Below, piece by piece: positions 47,368-56,606 of a stretch of DNA of 64,000 nucleotides (position 1 is its first letter; each line of letters begins with the position of its first letter). Origin of the DNA: Actinomycetota bacterium. GTDB taxonomy: Bacteria > Actinomycetota > Thermoleophilia > Gaiellales > Gaiellaceae. The DNA is taken from NCBI GenBank assembly GCA_004366385.1, contig SIRU01000019.1, positions 1 through 64,000 on the forward strand. Reading direction: 5' to 3'. The notes below the pieces were generated by a model. It ran no database searches and was not told the origin of the DNA. It saw only the letters and a program-made list of their open reading frames with translations. A program made the translations under genes and the position numbers.

Positions 47368-48720
47368 GTGCCCGACGCCGCCGCCGCCGAGGAGCGCCGC
47401 CCGATCCGGCTCGTCGTGCGCGATGGCGCCCTCGACCGCAACCGGCTCACGGTCTTCTTCCGGCTCCTGCTCGCGATCCCGCACCTCGTGTGGGTCGCGC
47501 TCTGGGGGCTCGCCGCGTTCGTCGTCGCGTTCATCCTCTGGCTCGCAGTCCTCATCGAGGGGAAGGCCCCGCCGATCCTGCACGACTTCGTCGCCGGGTA
47601 CGTCCGCTACGCGACGCACGTCGGCGCGTACGTGCTGCTCGCAGCCGGCCCGTACCCGGGGTTCAAGGGCGCGCCGGGCTATGCCGTCGACGTGGAGATC
47701 GGCCCGCCGGAGCGCCAGAGCCGCTGGACGGGCTTCTTCCGCCTGCTGCTTGCGATCCCCGCGCTGCTGCTCGCGACCGCGCTCGGGGGCGGCGTGACCT
47801 TCGGGCCACCCGCGGGCTCGTACAGCAGGGAGACGCAGGCGTACGACCTGTACGGCGCGGTGACGCTCGGCGGCGCAGCCTCCATCGCTGCGTTCCTCTC
47901 CTGGTTCTTCATCCTCGTCCGCGGGCGAGCCCCGCGGGGCCTCCGCGACCTGATCGCGTTCGCGCTCGGCTACTGGGCGCAGGCGGTCGGGTACCTCCTG
48001 CTGCTGACGCCGCGCTACCCGACCTCCGACCCCGCGCTCGCGGAGGAGTGGACGAAGCTGCCGGAGCACCCGGTCAAGCTCGTCCTCGACGACGACCTGC
48101 GGCGCTCGCGTTTGACCGTCCTCTTCCGGCTGCTGCTCGTCATCCCGCACGTCGTCTGGTTCTTCCTCTGGACGGTCGCCGTCATCCTCGCTGCGATCGC
48201 GGGGTGGCTCGCCGCGCTCGTTCTCGGCCGGCTTCCGCTGCCGCTGCACCGCTTCCTCGCGGCGTACCTCCGCTACGGACAGCACGTGGCGGCGTTCCTC
48301 TACCTCGTCGGAGAGAAGTTCCCCGGGTTCACCGGACGCGCGGGGTCGTACGGAGTCGATCTCGAGATCGCGCCGCCCGAGCGGCAGAGCCGGTGGACGA
48401 TCCTCTTCCGCGGGATCCTCGGCATCCCGGCGTGGCTGCTCGCGTTGGGGCTCTCGGGTGTTCTCGGGATCGTCTCGGTGCTCGGCTGGTTCTACGCGAT
48501 CGTGCGCGGGCAGATGCCGGAGGGGCTGCGAAACCTCGGCGCCTCTTGCCTCCGTTACAACTCGCAGACGTCCGCCTACTCGCTGCTCCTGACCGGCCGC
48601 TACCCGTACGCGGCGCCGGTGCTCCAGGACCGACCGCCGGCTCGCCGGACGCCGCTTCCGATGCTGCTGCTTCCACCGCCTGCACCTCCCGCCGAGCCCA
48701 TGCCCGGGGTTTCCTTCTGA
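47368..48720 (+). CDS. DUF4389 membrane protein with internal duplication
   Basis: A 450-residue protein from a GTG (MPDAAAAEERRPIRLVVRDG). It contains four DUF4389-like units: RLTVFFRLLLAIPHLVW, SRWTGFFRLLLAIPALLL, RLTVLFRLLLVIPHVVW and SRWTILFRGILGIPAWLL. Units 1-2 and 3-4 align as a twofold repeat of about 210 residues (both have GPPERQSRW or APPERQSRW). About eight helices are expected. A proline-rich tail (LLLPPPAPPAEPMPG) ends the protein. It is translationally coupled to the M48 protease. Function unknown. Confidence 0.85.
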   Translation: MPDAAAAEERRPIRLVVRDGALDRNRLTVFFRLLLAIPHLVWVALWGLAAFVVAFILWLAVLIEGKAPPILHDFVAGYVRYATHVGAYVLLAAGPYPGFKGAPGYAVDVEIGPPERQSRWTGFFRLLLAIPALLLATALGGGVTFGPPAGSYSRETQAYDLYGAVTLGGAASIAAFLSWFFILVRGRAPRGLRDLIAFALGYWAQAVGYLLLLTPRYPTSDPALAEEWTKLPEHPVKLVLDDDLRRSRLTVLFRLLLVIPHVVWFFLWTVAVILAAIAGWLAALVLGRLPLPLHRFLAAYLRYGQHVAAFLYLVGEKFPGFTGRAGSYGVDLEIAPPERQSRWTILFRGILGIPAWLLALGLSGVLGIVSVLGWFYAIVRGQMPEGLRNLGASCLRYNSQTSAYSLLLTGRYPYAAPVLQDRPPARRTPLPMLLLPPPAPPAEPMPGVSF

Positions 48721-49913
48721 GACTCGTCGCCGGCGCCGTCCTCGTCGCGGCGCTCGCCGTCGGCGCGCTCCTGCTCTACCCGACTGCCGTCCCCGAGAAC
48801 CTCTCGCTGCCGGCCGTCGACTCGGATGCGACCTTCGGCGCCGCGCTGGTCGAGCGGGCCGAGCGCTACGAGCGCTTCCTCTACGTCCTCTGGGCGCTCT
48901 CGCAGGTCGCGCTGCTGACGACGCTGTGGCTCTACTCGCGCAAGGGCGCCGTCTTCGTCCGCGAGTCCTCCGCCGGCCCGATCGGCACCGGGATGCTGCT
49001 CGGGATGCTCGGGCTCGGGATCGTCTGGCTCGTCGGGCTCCCGTTCGGTCTCGCAGCGCTCTGGTGGTCGCGCCGGTACGGGCAGACGGAGCTGGGGTAC
49101 CTCGACTGGCTGCTCGAGGACTGGGTCATCCTCGGTGCGGCGTTCTTCTGGATCTCGTTCGCGCTGCTCGTTGTGATGGGGCTCGCGCGCCGGCTCGGCG
49201 AGTGGTGGTGGCTGCCCGGCGCCGCAGTCTTCGTCGCGATCGCCGGCCTCTTCACCTTCACCGCCCCGTACCTCGACTTCACCACCGACCCGCTCGAGGA
49301 CGAGGCGCTGCTCGCGGCCACGCGCGAGTACGAGCGCGAGCTCGGCATCCCGAAGGTCCCGATCCGCGTGGAGGAGGTCAGCGAGAGCTCGCAGCAGGCG
49401 AACGCGTACGCGTATGGCCTCGGGCCGTCACGGCGCGTCGTCCTCTGGGACACGATCCTCATGCCGCCGTTCGAGACGGGCGAGCAGAAGGTCGTCCTGG
49501 CGCACGAGCTCGCCCACCACTCGCAGCGGCATCTCCCGGAAGGGCTCGCCTGGTTCGCGATCTTCGCCGTGCCGGGCGCCTGGCTCCTGATGCGCGCGAC
49601 CCGCTCGCGCGGCGGCATGGGCGCTCCCGAGGCGGTGCCCGTCGCGCTGATCGTGGTGGCCGTCTACACGCTCGTGACGGCGCCGCTCTCGAACCACCTC
49701 TCCCGCCGCATGGAGGCCGAGGCGGACTGGAAGGCGCTCCAGGTCACCGAGGACCCGGCCTCGCTCGAGGGGATCATGGTCGGCTTCGCGGAGACGTCCC
49801 TCGGCGACCCCGACCCGCCCGCGTGGACGCAGCTCGTCCTCGGCACGCACCCGACGCTCGCCGACCGCGTCGCGATGGCGCGCGCGTGGCGCGAGCGCAG
49901 CGCGCCCCGATGA
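48717..49913 (+). CDS. M48-family (Ste24/HtpX-like) membrane metalloprotease
   Basis: A 398-residue protein if it starts at the CTG at 48717, which overlaps the preceding TGA as CTGA. No in-frame ATG, GTG or TTG is available near the hydrophobic N-terminus LRLVAGAVLVAALAVGALLL. The zinc site is VVLAHELAHHSQRH, with the third ligand in RRMEAEADWKAL. Six or so helices surround it. It probably cleaves membrane or misfolded proteins at the cytoplasmic face. Adjacent DUF4389 is a likely partner. Confidence 0.85.
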   Translation: MRLVAGAVLVAALAVGALLLYPTAVPENLSLPAVDSDATFGAALVERAERYERFLYVLWALSQVALLTTLWLYSRKGAVFVRESSAGPIGTGMLLGMLGLGIVWLVGLPFGLAALWWSRRYGQTELGYLDWLLEDWVILGAAFFWISFALLVVMGLARRLGEWWWLPGAAVFVAIAGLFTFTAPYLDFTTDPLEDEALLAATREYERELGIPKVPIRVEEVSESSQQANAYAYGLGPSRRVVLWDTILMPPFETGEQKVVLAHELAHHSQRHLPEGLAWFAIFAVPGAWLLMRATRSRGGMGAPEAVPVALIVVAVYTLVTAPLSNHLSRRMEAEADWKALQVTEDPASLEGIMVGFAETSLGDPDPPAWTQLVLGTHPTLADRVAMARAWRERSAPR

Positions 49914-49944
49914 GGACCCGAGACATGGCCGCACGAGACACCTA

Positions 49945-50025
49945 GTTACAACTTGTAACGTGGCGTCCTCCCGGCCGATTGCCGCTCCCTGAGCCGTTAC
50001 AGGAGAGCTGGTTACGAGTTGTAAC
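49945..50025. repeat. Palindrome family B, copies 2 and 3
   Basis: GTTACAACTTGTAAC (49945-49959) is perfect; GTTACGAGTTGTAAC (50011-50025) has one mismatch. Both share the core of the element at 15056. They lie in the 176-base gap between convergent genes ending at 49913 and 50090; nothing else was recognised there. Confidence 0.8.
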
Positions 50026-50089
50026 TTGGCGGTCTTCGCCCGTCACGGCGCAGCTGCCTCGATGGAGCGAGGTCGAGCCCGCGCGCCCG

Positions 50090-51799
50090 CTAGGTGGCGG
50101 TGTACTCGGGGCCGGAGCCGCCCTCGGGCGGGGTGAGGCGGCCGCCCTTGGCGGTGATCGCGCCGCACTGGACGCAGTTCGAGGGCGTCACCTCGAGATC
50201 GACCATGCCGTCGCCGAGGTCGCGACCGACGGCGTACACGTCCGCCGGGCACATCCACGCCCACGCCTCCGCGACCGGCCGCCGCACGCGTGTCTGGATC
50301 TCGATGTGGCTCGGCTGGTCGTCGCGCGTCCGGTTCCCCGACGCGAAGACGGACGAGAGCTTGTCGAAGACGTACTTGCCGTCCGGCTTCGGGTACCGCC
50401 GAGCGCGGCCGGTCCTGATGAGCGGCGCCTCCGCGTTCGGCTCCGTCGGGAAGCGGCCGTTCGGCATCCGCCCCTTGGTGACGGTCATCATGCTCGCGAC
50501 CGCGCCGCCGACGAAGAAGCCCTTGTCGAAGGCCTGGCGCATGTTCCTGACCTCGTACAGCTCCTTCCACATCCGGCTCGCACGCAGCGACTCGTCGTAG
50601 GAGTCGAGCGCGCCCACCCGGCTCGGCACCTCGCCGCGCTGGAGCGCTCGGAAGGTTGCCTCCGCCGCCAGCCGCCCGGACTCGATCGCGTAGTGGATCC
50701 CCTTCAGCCGCGGCACGTTGACGAGACCCGCGCCCTCGCCGACGAGAAGCAGGCCGGGAGCGCTCAGCTTGGTCGGCAGCGACCAGTACCCGCCCTCGGT
50801 GATCGTCTTCGCGCCCCACGCGACCCGCTCGCCGCCGCGCAGGATCTTCCACACGAGCCGGTGCGTCTTCAGCTCCTGGAGGACGTCGTGCACCGAGAAC
50901 TCGACGTCGCGCGACTCGAGCCCGGCGACGAAGCCGATCGAGACGAGGTCGTCGTCCCCGGCTCGTGACATCGGATAGATGAACGAGCCGCCGAACTCGC
51001 CGTAGCCCGCGAGCGCGCGCAGCGGCCAGCCCATCGTGTGCACGATCCTCCGCAGCGGCCGCGGCACGCGCCAGATCTCCTTCACGCCCAGCGCCCAGAT
51101 CTGCGGGTTCGCGCCCTCGAGCCCGAAGTGCCCGACGGCCGCGCTCGTCAGCAGGCCCTGCGTCCCCTCCGCGAGCACCGTCACGCCCGCGGTGACGTCG
51201 GAGCCCGGCTCGAAGGTCGCCAGCGGCTCGCCCTCGCGCCCTCTCCCCCGGTCCCCCGTGCGCACGCCCACCACGCGCCCGTGCTGCACGAGGAGCTTCG
51301 TCGCCGCGGTCTCCGGGAGCACTGCCACGCCGAGCGCCTCCGCCTGGTCGGCGAGGAAGCGGCCGAGCTCGGAGACGGAGAGGATCACGTTCCCGTGGTT
51401 CCGCATCGTCGGCGGGGGCGGGATCCGGAACGACGAACGGCGCGTGAGGACGTAGACCGCCTCGCCGGGGACATCTCCGTACGTGGGCAGGTCCGCCAGC
51501 GTCAGACGCCCCTTGAAGAGCTCGCGCAGCGGGCGCGGGTTCACGACGGCGCCGGAGAGGAGGTGCGAGCCCGGCTGCTTGCCCTTCTCGAGCAGCGCGA
51601 CCGGGACGTCGCCCAGGCGCTCTCGCACCTCGGGGTGCTCCTCGAGCAGCTGCCCGAGCCGGATCGCGCACGCGAGCCCGCCGGGGCCGCCGCCGACGAT
51701 CAGGACGCCGACCTCGATCCGCTCCTCGGGCGGGTCGGTCGGAGCGCCGACCGCGTCCATCGGCGCGAACGGCGGCGGGAAGTCGGCGGGGCGTGCCAC
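50090..51799 (-). CDS. Electron-transfer flavoprotein:ubiquinone oxidoreductase
   Basis: A 569-residue enzyme from a GTG that shares one base with the etfA stop. It passes electrons from ETF to membrane quinone. The FAD site is VLIVGGGPGGLACAIRLG; SHLLSGAVVNPRPLREL and GEGAGLVNVPRLKGIHYAIESG follow the family. The iron-sulfur domain has Cys in MCPADVY and two in SNCVQCGAITAKGG. The usual fourth ligand (CxxC replaced by CGAI) is absent and the C-terminus is shortened. It ends the etfBA-ETFQO operon. Confidence 0.9.
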   Translation of the reverse strand: MARPADFPPPFAPMDAVGAPTDPPEERIEVGVLIVGGGPGGLACAIRLGQLLEEHPEVRERLGDVPVALLEKGKQPGSHLLSGAVVNPRPLRELFKGRLTLADLPTYGDVPGEAVYVLTRRSSFRIPPPPTMRNHGNVILSVSELGRFLADQAEALGVAVLPETAATKLLVQHGRVVGVRTGDRGRGREGEPLATFEPGSDVTAGVTVLAEGTQGLLTSAAVGHFGLEGANPQIWALGVKEIWRVPRPLRRIVHTMGWPLRALAGYGEFGGSFIYPMSRAGDDDLVSIGFVAGLESRDVEFSVHDVLQELKTHRLVWKILRGGERVAWGAKTITEGGYWSLPTKLSAPGLLLVGEGAGLVNVPRLKGIHYAIESGRLAAEATFRALQRGEVPSRVGALDSYDESLRASRMWKELYEVRNMRQAFDKGFFVGGAVASMMTVTKGRMPNGRFPTEPNAEAPLIRTGRARRYPKPDGKYVFDKLSSVFASGNRTRDDQPSHIEIQTRVRRPVAEAWAWMCPADVYAVGRDLGDGMVDLEVTPSNCVQCGAITAKGGRLTPPEGGSGPEYTAT

Positions 51800-52758
51800 T
51801 ACGAGCCGCGCTGCGCGCGCACGAGCTCGGTCAGCTTCGGGACGATCTCGTGTAGGTCGCCGACGACGCCGAGGTCGCAGAAGTCGAAGATGGGCGCGTT
51901 CGGGTCCTTGTTGATGGCGACGATCGTCCCCGAGCCCTGCATCCCGACCTTGTGCTGGATGGCGCCCGAGATCCCGGCGGCGATGTACAGCTTCGGCGAC
52001 ACGGTCTTGCCGGTCTGGCCGACCTGCGTGGCGTACGGGTACCAGCCCGCGTCGACGACCGCCCGCGTCGCGGCGACGGCGCCGCCGAGCGCGTTCGCGA
52101 GCTCCTCGAGGAGCGTGAACTTGTCGGGCGCACCGAGCCCGCGGCCGCCCGCGACGATGACGTCCGCGTCCTCGATCGAGGGGCCCGTGGACTCCTCCTG
52201 CGTCTGCTCGACGAGGGTGGCGAGCGTCGAGAAGTCCGACGTCTCGAACTCGAAGCTCTCGACCTCCGCCCCGCCGCCCGACTCGACGGGGTCGAGCGCG
52301 CCGGAGCGCACCAACGCGAGGCGTGGCGCGTCAGTCCAGCCGACGTCGACCATGACGGTGTCCCCGAGGGCGGGCCGCTTCCCGACGAGCTCGCCGTCGC
52401 GCACCTCCAGGTCGGTGAGGTCCCAGTTGAGCCCGGCCTCGAGGCGAGCCGCGAGGCCGGCGGCGACGTCCGCGGAGAGAACCGATGCACCGAAGAGCAC
52501 GGCGTCGGGGCTCTCCTGCACCACGAGCGCCGCGAGCGCGTCCACGCGCGGCTGCGGGAGCGGCGGCGCGAGCGCGGGATCCTCGCTCGCGAAGACCTTG
52601 GAGGCGCCGAACGCACCCGCTCCCGGTGCGAGCGCGGAAGCGCCCTCGCCGAGCACGACGCCGACGGCCTCGCCGAGCGCCGCGGCCTTCCCGAGCGCGC
52701 CGAGCCCGCCCTTCTCGAGGGCGTCGCCATGGTGCTCGAGGAAGACGAGGAACTTCAT
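51799..52758 (-). CDS. etfA: Electron transfer flavoprotein alpha subunit
   Basis: A 319-residue subunit. The C-terminal FAD domain is complete: IVAGGRGLG, GAVAATRAVVDAGWYP, VGQTGKTVSPKLYIAAGISG and QHKVGMQGSGTIVAINKDPNAPIF. It receives electrons from acyl-CoA dehydrogenases such as the one at 3315. The sequence looks like canonical (non-bifurcating) ETF. It lies between etfB (40-base gap) and ETF-QO. Confidence 0.96.
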   Translation of the reverse strand: MKFLVFLEHHGDALEKGGLGALGKAAALGEAVGVVLGEGASALAPGAGAFGASKVFASEDPALAPPLPQPRVDALAALVVQESPDAVLFGASVLSADVAAGLAARLEAGLNWDLTDLEVRDGELVGKRPALGDTVMVDVGWTDAPRLALVRSGALDPVESGGGAEVESFEFETSDFSTLATLVEQTQEESTGPSIEDADVIVAGGRGLGAPDKFTLLEELANALGGAVAATRAVVDAGWYPYATQVGQTGKTVSPKLYIAAGISGAIQHKVGMQGSGTIVAINKDPNAPIFDFCDLGVVGDLHEIVPKLTELVRAQRGS

Positions 52759-52798
52759 GCGCGCTCAGCGCCGGCTCGGGCTCCCAAGACCGCGCGGG

Positions 52799-53575
52799 TC
52801 ACAGCAGCCTCCTCTCGACGACGTAGTCCAGGATCTTCTGCGCGGCGCTGCCGTCGTCCTCGATCTTCACGGAATCGCCGCGCGAGGGCGGCGGGCCGAG
52901 CTCGAGGACGGTCGTCTTCGCGCCGGCCTCGCCGGCCGCGCCTGCGTCGACGCCGACATCGCCCAGCGAGATCGTCTCCTGTGGCTTCGTCTTCGCGCCC
53001 ATGATCCCCTTGAGCGAGGGATAGCGCGGCTCGTTGATCGCGTCCGAGACCGCGACGACCGCGGGCAGCGGCGCCGAGATGACGTCGTAGCCGTGCTCCG
53101 TCTGTCGCTTCCCGGTGATCGTGCCGTCGCCCACTTCCAGCGAGGCGGCCTGCGAGATGAGGGGGCGGCGCAGACGGTCCGCGACCGCGGCCCAGAGCAC
53201 GGCACCGTCGCCGTCGCTCGACGCCTGGCCGAAGAGCACGAGATCGGCCTCGACGCGCTCGAGCGCGCCGGCGAGAGCGCGGCTCGTCCCCAGGAGATCC
53301 GACCCTGCGGCGCCCTCGTCGGCGACGAGCACCGCCCGATCGGCCCCCATCGCGAGCGCCTTGCGCAGCGATTCCACCGCCTTCTCCGGCCCCAGCGAGA
53401 CGAGCACGACCTCGCCGCCGGCGGCCTCCTTGATGCGGAGCGCCTCCTCGACCGCGTTCAGGTCGGTCGGGTTGAGCGCCGCCTCGCCGAAGCGGTCGAG
53501 TCGCTTCGTCGCCGGGTCGATCTTCTTGTGCACGGTGGCGTCCGGCACCTGCTTCACGCACACGGCGATCTTCAT
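52799..53575 (-). CDS. etfB: Electron transfer flavoprotein beta subunit
   Basis: A 258-residue subunit from the ATG at 53575 (MKIAVCVKQVPDATVHKKID). It has the AMP-site and partner-docking regions of the beta chain, including the signature VSDAINEPRYPSLKGIMGAKTK. The 925-residue ORF-track entry is an artefact of an open frame running through the M23 gene. First gene of the ETF operon, divergent from the M23 peptidase with 108 bases between starts. Confidence 0.96.
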   Translation of the reverse strand: MKIAVCVKQVPDATVHKKIDPATKRLDRFGEAALNPTDLNAVEEALRIKEAAGGEVVLVSLGPEKAVESLRKALAMGADRAVLVADEGAAGSDLLGTSRALAGALERVEADLVLFGQASSDGDGAVLWAAVADRLRRPLISQAASLEVGDGTITGKRQTEHGYDVISAPLPAVVAVSDAINEPRYPSLKGIMGAKTKPQETISLGDVGVDAGAAGEAGAKTTVLELGPPPSRGDSVKIEDDGSAAQKILDYVVERRLL

Positions 53576-53683
53576 GGCGCGGACTCTATCCAGGCCCCGC
53601 GGGGCGTCGGTGCACTTCCCGAGCCCTCGTGCAGGTCTGCTAGCGTCCCGCCCTTCGAGCGCGAACCGGAGCGCCCCGTCGAC

Positions 53684-54571
53684 ATGCGACGCCACCGGAC
53701 GACAGCCCGAGGGATGGTTCTTCCCCTCCTCCTCGCCGGCCTGCTGGCGGCGGCCGCATCCCCGGCGGGCGGCAGCGGCGGCGCGACACAGGGAGTCCCG
53801 AGGCTCGTGTTCCCGCTCGTCGCGAAGACCGATCTCTGGGACAACTACGGTGACCCGCGCCCTGGCGGCCGGCACGCGGGAATCGACATGGAGAACCCGT
53901 GGCGCGCGCCCGTCGTCGCCGTCGAGGCCGGCCAGGTGAAGTACTGGCAGTCCTCGCTGGGCGGCTGCATGCTCTACCTCTACGGCCGCAGCGGGACGAT
54001 GTACATGTACATCCACCTGAACAACGACCTCACCCCGCGAAACGACAACCGCGGCGGGTGCAAGAAGGACGTCTCGTATGCGGTCCCCAACCACGCGCGG
54101 GTCTCGGCCGGGCAGCAGATCGCCTGGAACGGCGACTCGGGTGACGCGAACGGCAACCCGCACCTCCACTTCGAGGTGCATCCCGGCGGCGGCGCGGACG
54201 TGAGCCCGTACAGGCACCTGAAGCGTGCGGTGAAGCCGCTCTTCGCGGCGAAGCTGGGCTCGCCGTTCAGCCTCGGGCTGCGCGGCGAGGTCGTCTCGGC
54301 GACGAAGGGCGTCGTCCGGCTCGACGTCGACCAGGTGCGCCACTACCCGGGCGGGCGCTGGCTCACGATCGACCGCAGGCGGGTGGAGCTGGCAGCGGCG
54401 CCGGAAGCGCTCGCGCCGACCCCGGCGAACGGCGACCTCACGGTCTCGGCCGCCCCCGCCCTGAAGGCACGGACGCCGGTGACGGCCTACACCCCGAAGG
54501 CGAAAGCGACGGAGGCCGCGATCGTCGGCGCCCCGCGCTCGCTCACGGCGCGCCAAGTCACTCGACGTTAG
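53684..54571 (+). CDS. Exported M23 (LytM-type) peptidase
   Basis: A 295-residue protein from the ATG at 53684. A signal peptide (VLPLLLAGLLAAAASPAGG) precedes a LytM domain with zinc ligands in GRHAGIDME and HLHFEVH. The catalytic histidine may be in YIHLNND. It would cut peptidoglycan cross-links or act as a cell-wall factor. The C-terminal 100 residues form a further beta-rich, then Ala/Pro-rich region. Its TAG stop overlaps the TAA of the convergent SDR gene. Confidence 0.88.
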   Translation: MRRHRTTARGMVLPLLLAGLLAAAASPAGGSGGATQGVPRLVFPLVAKTDLWDNYGDPRPGGRHAGIDMENPWRAPVVAVEAGQVKYWQSSLGGCMLYLYGRSGTMYMYIHLNNDLTPRNDNRGGCKKDVSYAVPNHARVSAGQQIAWNGDSGDANGNPHLHFEVHPGGGADVSPYRHLKRAVKPLFAAKLGSPFSLGLRGEVVSATKGVVRLDVDQVRHYPGGRWLTIDRRRVELAAAPEALAPTPANGDLTVSAAPALKARTPVTAYTPKAKATEAAIVGAPRSLTARQVTRR

Positions 54572-55548
54572 TCCCGAGGGACGCCGGTCTCGGCAGACCG
54601 GGCCCCATGTGTGGCGCGCGCCCATTCGACCGTCCGTGCCAGGCCGTCCGCGAACGAGACCGACGGAGACCAACCCAGTGCGGACAGAGCCCTGGTGTCG
54701 GCCGCGGACCGGCGCTGGTCGCCCAGCTGGGCCTCGGTGCGCCGGACTTCCCAGCTCTCGGGGGACTCGCCGAACGTGGCGAGCACGCCCAGCGCGAGAT
54801 CGTTGACCGACGTCTCGCGGCCGCTTCCGACGTTGAGCACGCGCCCGTGGGACTCCGGTCTCTCCAGCACACGAAGCCACGCCTCGACAACGTCGTCCAC
54901 GTGCACGAAGTCCCTCGTCTGCTCGCCATCCCCGTGAATCGTGATCGGCTCGCCGCGAAGCAGGTTCCCGATGAAGATCGCGAGGACTCCCTGGTAGGGG
55001 TTGTCGACGCTCTGCCGCGCGCCGTACACGTTGAACATCCTGAGCGACGTCACGTCCAGCGACACGTCCGGACGATCGCCCGTGATCTGGACGTAGCGCT
55101 CGCCCGCGAGCTTCGTTACTCCGTAGTACGACACCGGGAGGCACGCGGCGCTCTCCGGTGTGGGCACCACCGAGGGCTGGCCGTACGCGGTCATCGAGCT
55201 CGCGTACACGAGCCGCGGGACCTGATGGACGAGACACGAGCGGATCGCGTTCAGCGTGCCGAGGACGTTCGTGTCGAGATCGTCCTCGGGAGACGCGAAC
55301 GAGCGGCTGATGCTCGCCTGCCCCGCTACATGACACACGGCGTCGAAGCGCGCGGCGGAGAAGACCGCCTCGACGGTGTCGCGCTCCCTGACGTCGCCCT
55401 CGACGAAGACCGCCGCCTCGGGCACGTTCTCGCGCTTCCCCGTCGCGAGGCTGTCGAGCACGGTGACCGCATGACCGTCCCGGACGAGCCCGTGGGCGAG
55501 GTGGCCGCCGATGAAGCCGGCGCCGCCCGTGACGAGGACGCGCTTCAC
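54568..55548 (-). CDS. NAD-dependent epimerase/dehydratase (GalE-like SDR)
   Basis: A 326-residue extended SDR from a GTG ([20 protein letters not shown]). It has the TGGAGFIGG cofactor loop, catalytic SSMTAYG and [10 protein letters not shown] (YxxxK), and [16 protein letters not shown] in the sugar-binding part. It probably epimerises or dehydrates a nucleotide sugar (UDP-glucose 4-epimerase-like). It overlaps the neighbouring SDR gene by four bases and ends the glycan operon. Confidence 0.92.
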   Translation of the reverse strand: MKRVLVTGGAGFIGGHLAHGLVRDGHAVTVLDSLATGKRENVPEAAVFVEGDVRERDTVEAVFSAARFDAVCHVAGQASISRSFASPEDDLDTNVLGTLNAIRSCLVHQVPRLVYASSMTAYGQPSVVPTPESAACLPVSYYGVTKLAGERYVQITGDRPDVSLDVTSLRMFNVYGARQSVDNPYQGVLAIFIGNLLRGEPITIHGDGEQTRDFVHVDDVVEAWLRVLERPESHGRVLNVGSGRETSVNDLALGVLATFGESPESWEVRRTEAQLGDQRRSAADTRALSALGWSPSVSFADGLARTVEWARATHGARSAETGVPRD

Positions 55549-56606
55549 GCGCCCGCGACCGTCGAGCCGGCGACACCCGCGAGGTCGGTCAGGATCTCGT
55601 CGAGCGAGACCTCGACGCACCAGGTCGGGAAGTCGCCCCGAAGCCGCCTCAGGTCGCTGATGTAACAGATGTGATCGCCGCGTCGCGGCTCGTCCACGTA
55701 CTCCCAGTCGAGGTTCCGCCCGGTGAGCTCTTCGAACCTGGCGATCGCCTCGAGGATCGAGATCGAGTTCGCGCGCCCTCCACCGATGTTGTAGACGGCT
55801 CCCGGCTTGGGGCTCTCGGCGAAGGCGAGGATGGCGGCGCACACGTCGCTCGCGTGGATGTTGTCGCGCACCTGCTTGCCCTTGTAGCCGAGCACCCGGT
55901 ACGAGCGACCCTCGCGTACACACCGGGCGAGGTACGCGAGGAAGCCGTGCAACTCGGCGCTCGCGTGGCTCGAGCCGGTGAGGCAGCCCCCGCGGAGGCA
56001 GACGGTGGGCATCCCGAAGTAACGGCCGTACTCCTGGACGAGGAGATCTGCGGCAGCCTTGGACGCCCCGAACAGACTGTGCGTGGTGGCGTCGATCCGG
56101 CAGTCCTCGTCGATGCCGTCATGAAGCGCCGGGTCGGCGTAGTCGTACCGGGTCTCGAGCTCCACGAGCTCGAGCTCGTTCGGTGCATCGCCGTACACCT
56201 TGTTCGTCGAGAGGAACGCGAACGGCGCCTCCGGGGCGCTCGCCCGCGCAGCCTCGAGGAGGTTGAGCGTGCCCACCGCGTTCACCTCGAAGTCGTCGAA
56301 CGGGCGGCTCGCGGCGAGATCGTGTGACGGCTGCGCCGCGGCATGCACGACGAGCTCGGGCCGAGTGTCCGCAAAGAGCCGCGCGACGCCTTCGCGGTCT
56401 CGGACGTCGAGATCGTGGTGCTCGAAGCGCCGAGCCCGTTCGCGGAGGCGCCGGAGGTTCGCGGTCGTGTCGCCGTCGACCCCGAAGAAGTCGGCCCGCA
56501 TGTTGTTGTCGACGCCGTGCACGATCCAGCCGCGCCGGTCGAGCGTGACGACCATCTCCGACCCGACGAGCCCGCTCGAGCCCGTGACCACGGCGACCCT
56601 CGTCAC
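55545..56606 (-). CDS. CDP-paratose 2-epimerase-like SDR
   Basis: A 353-residue extended SDR from a [15 protein letters not shown] is the NAD loop. [69 protein letters not shown] and [18 protein letters not shown] are the distinctive signature of the RfbE/TyvE branch. No CDP-sugar synthesis genes are in the window, so the actual substrate may be another nucleotide sugar. It overlaps both neighbours by four bases. Confidence 0.88.
   Translation of the reverse strand: MTRVAVVTGSSGLVGSEMVVTLDRRGWIVHGVDNNMRADFFGVDGDTTANLRRLRERARRFEHHDLDVRDREGVARLFADTRPELVVHAAAQPSHDLAASRPFDDFEVNAVGTLNLLEAARASAPEAPFAFLSTNKVYGDAPNELELVELETRYDYADPALHDGIDEDCRIDATTHSLFGASKAAADLLVQEYGRYFGMPTVCLRGGCLTGSSHASAELHGFLAYLARCVREGRSYRVLGYKGKQVRDNIHASDVCAAILAFAESPKPGAVYNIGGGRANSISILEAIARFEELTGRNLDWEYVDEPRRGDHICYISDLRRLRGDFPTWCVEVSLDEILTDLAGVAGSTVAGA

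Noticed and set aside
47295-49913. An 872-residue plus-strand frame ending in the M48 protease
   Set aside because: Its first half is the wrong frame of the DUF4389 gene (Arg/Pro-rich); only the part after about 48717 has membrane helices and the zinc motif.
52799-55576. A 925-residue minus-strand frame
   Set aside because: Only its last 258 residues (etfB) are real; the rest is antisense to the M23 gene and out of frame with the SDR gene.
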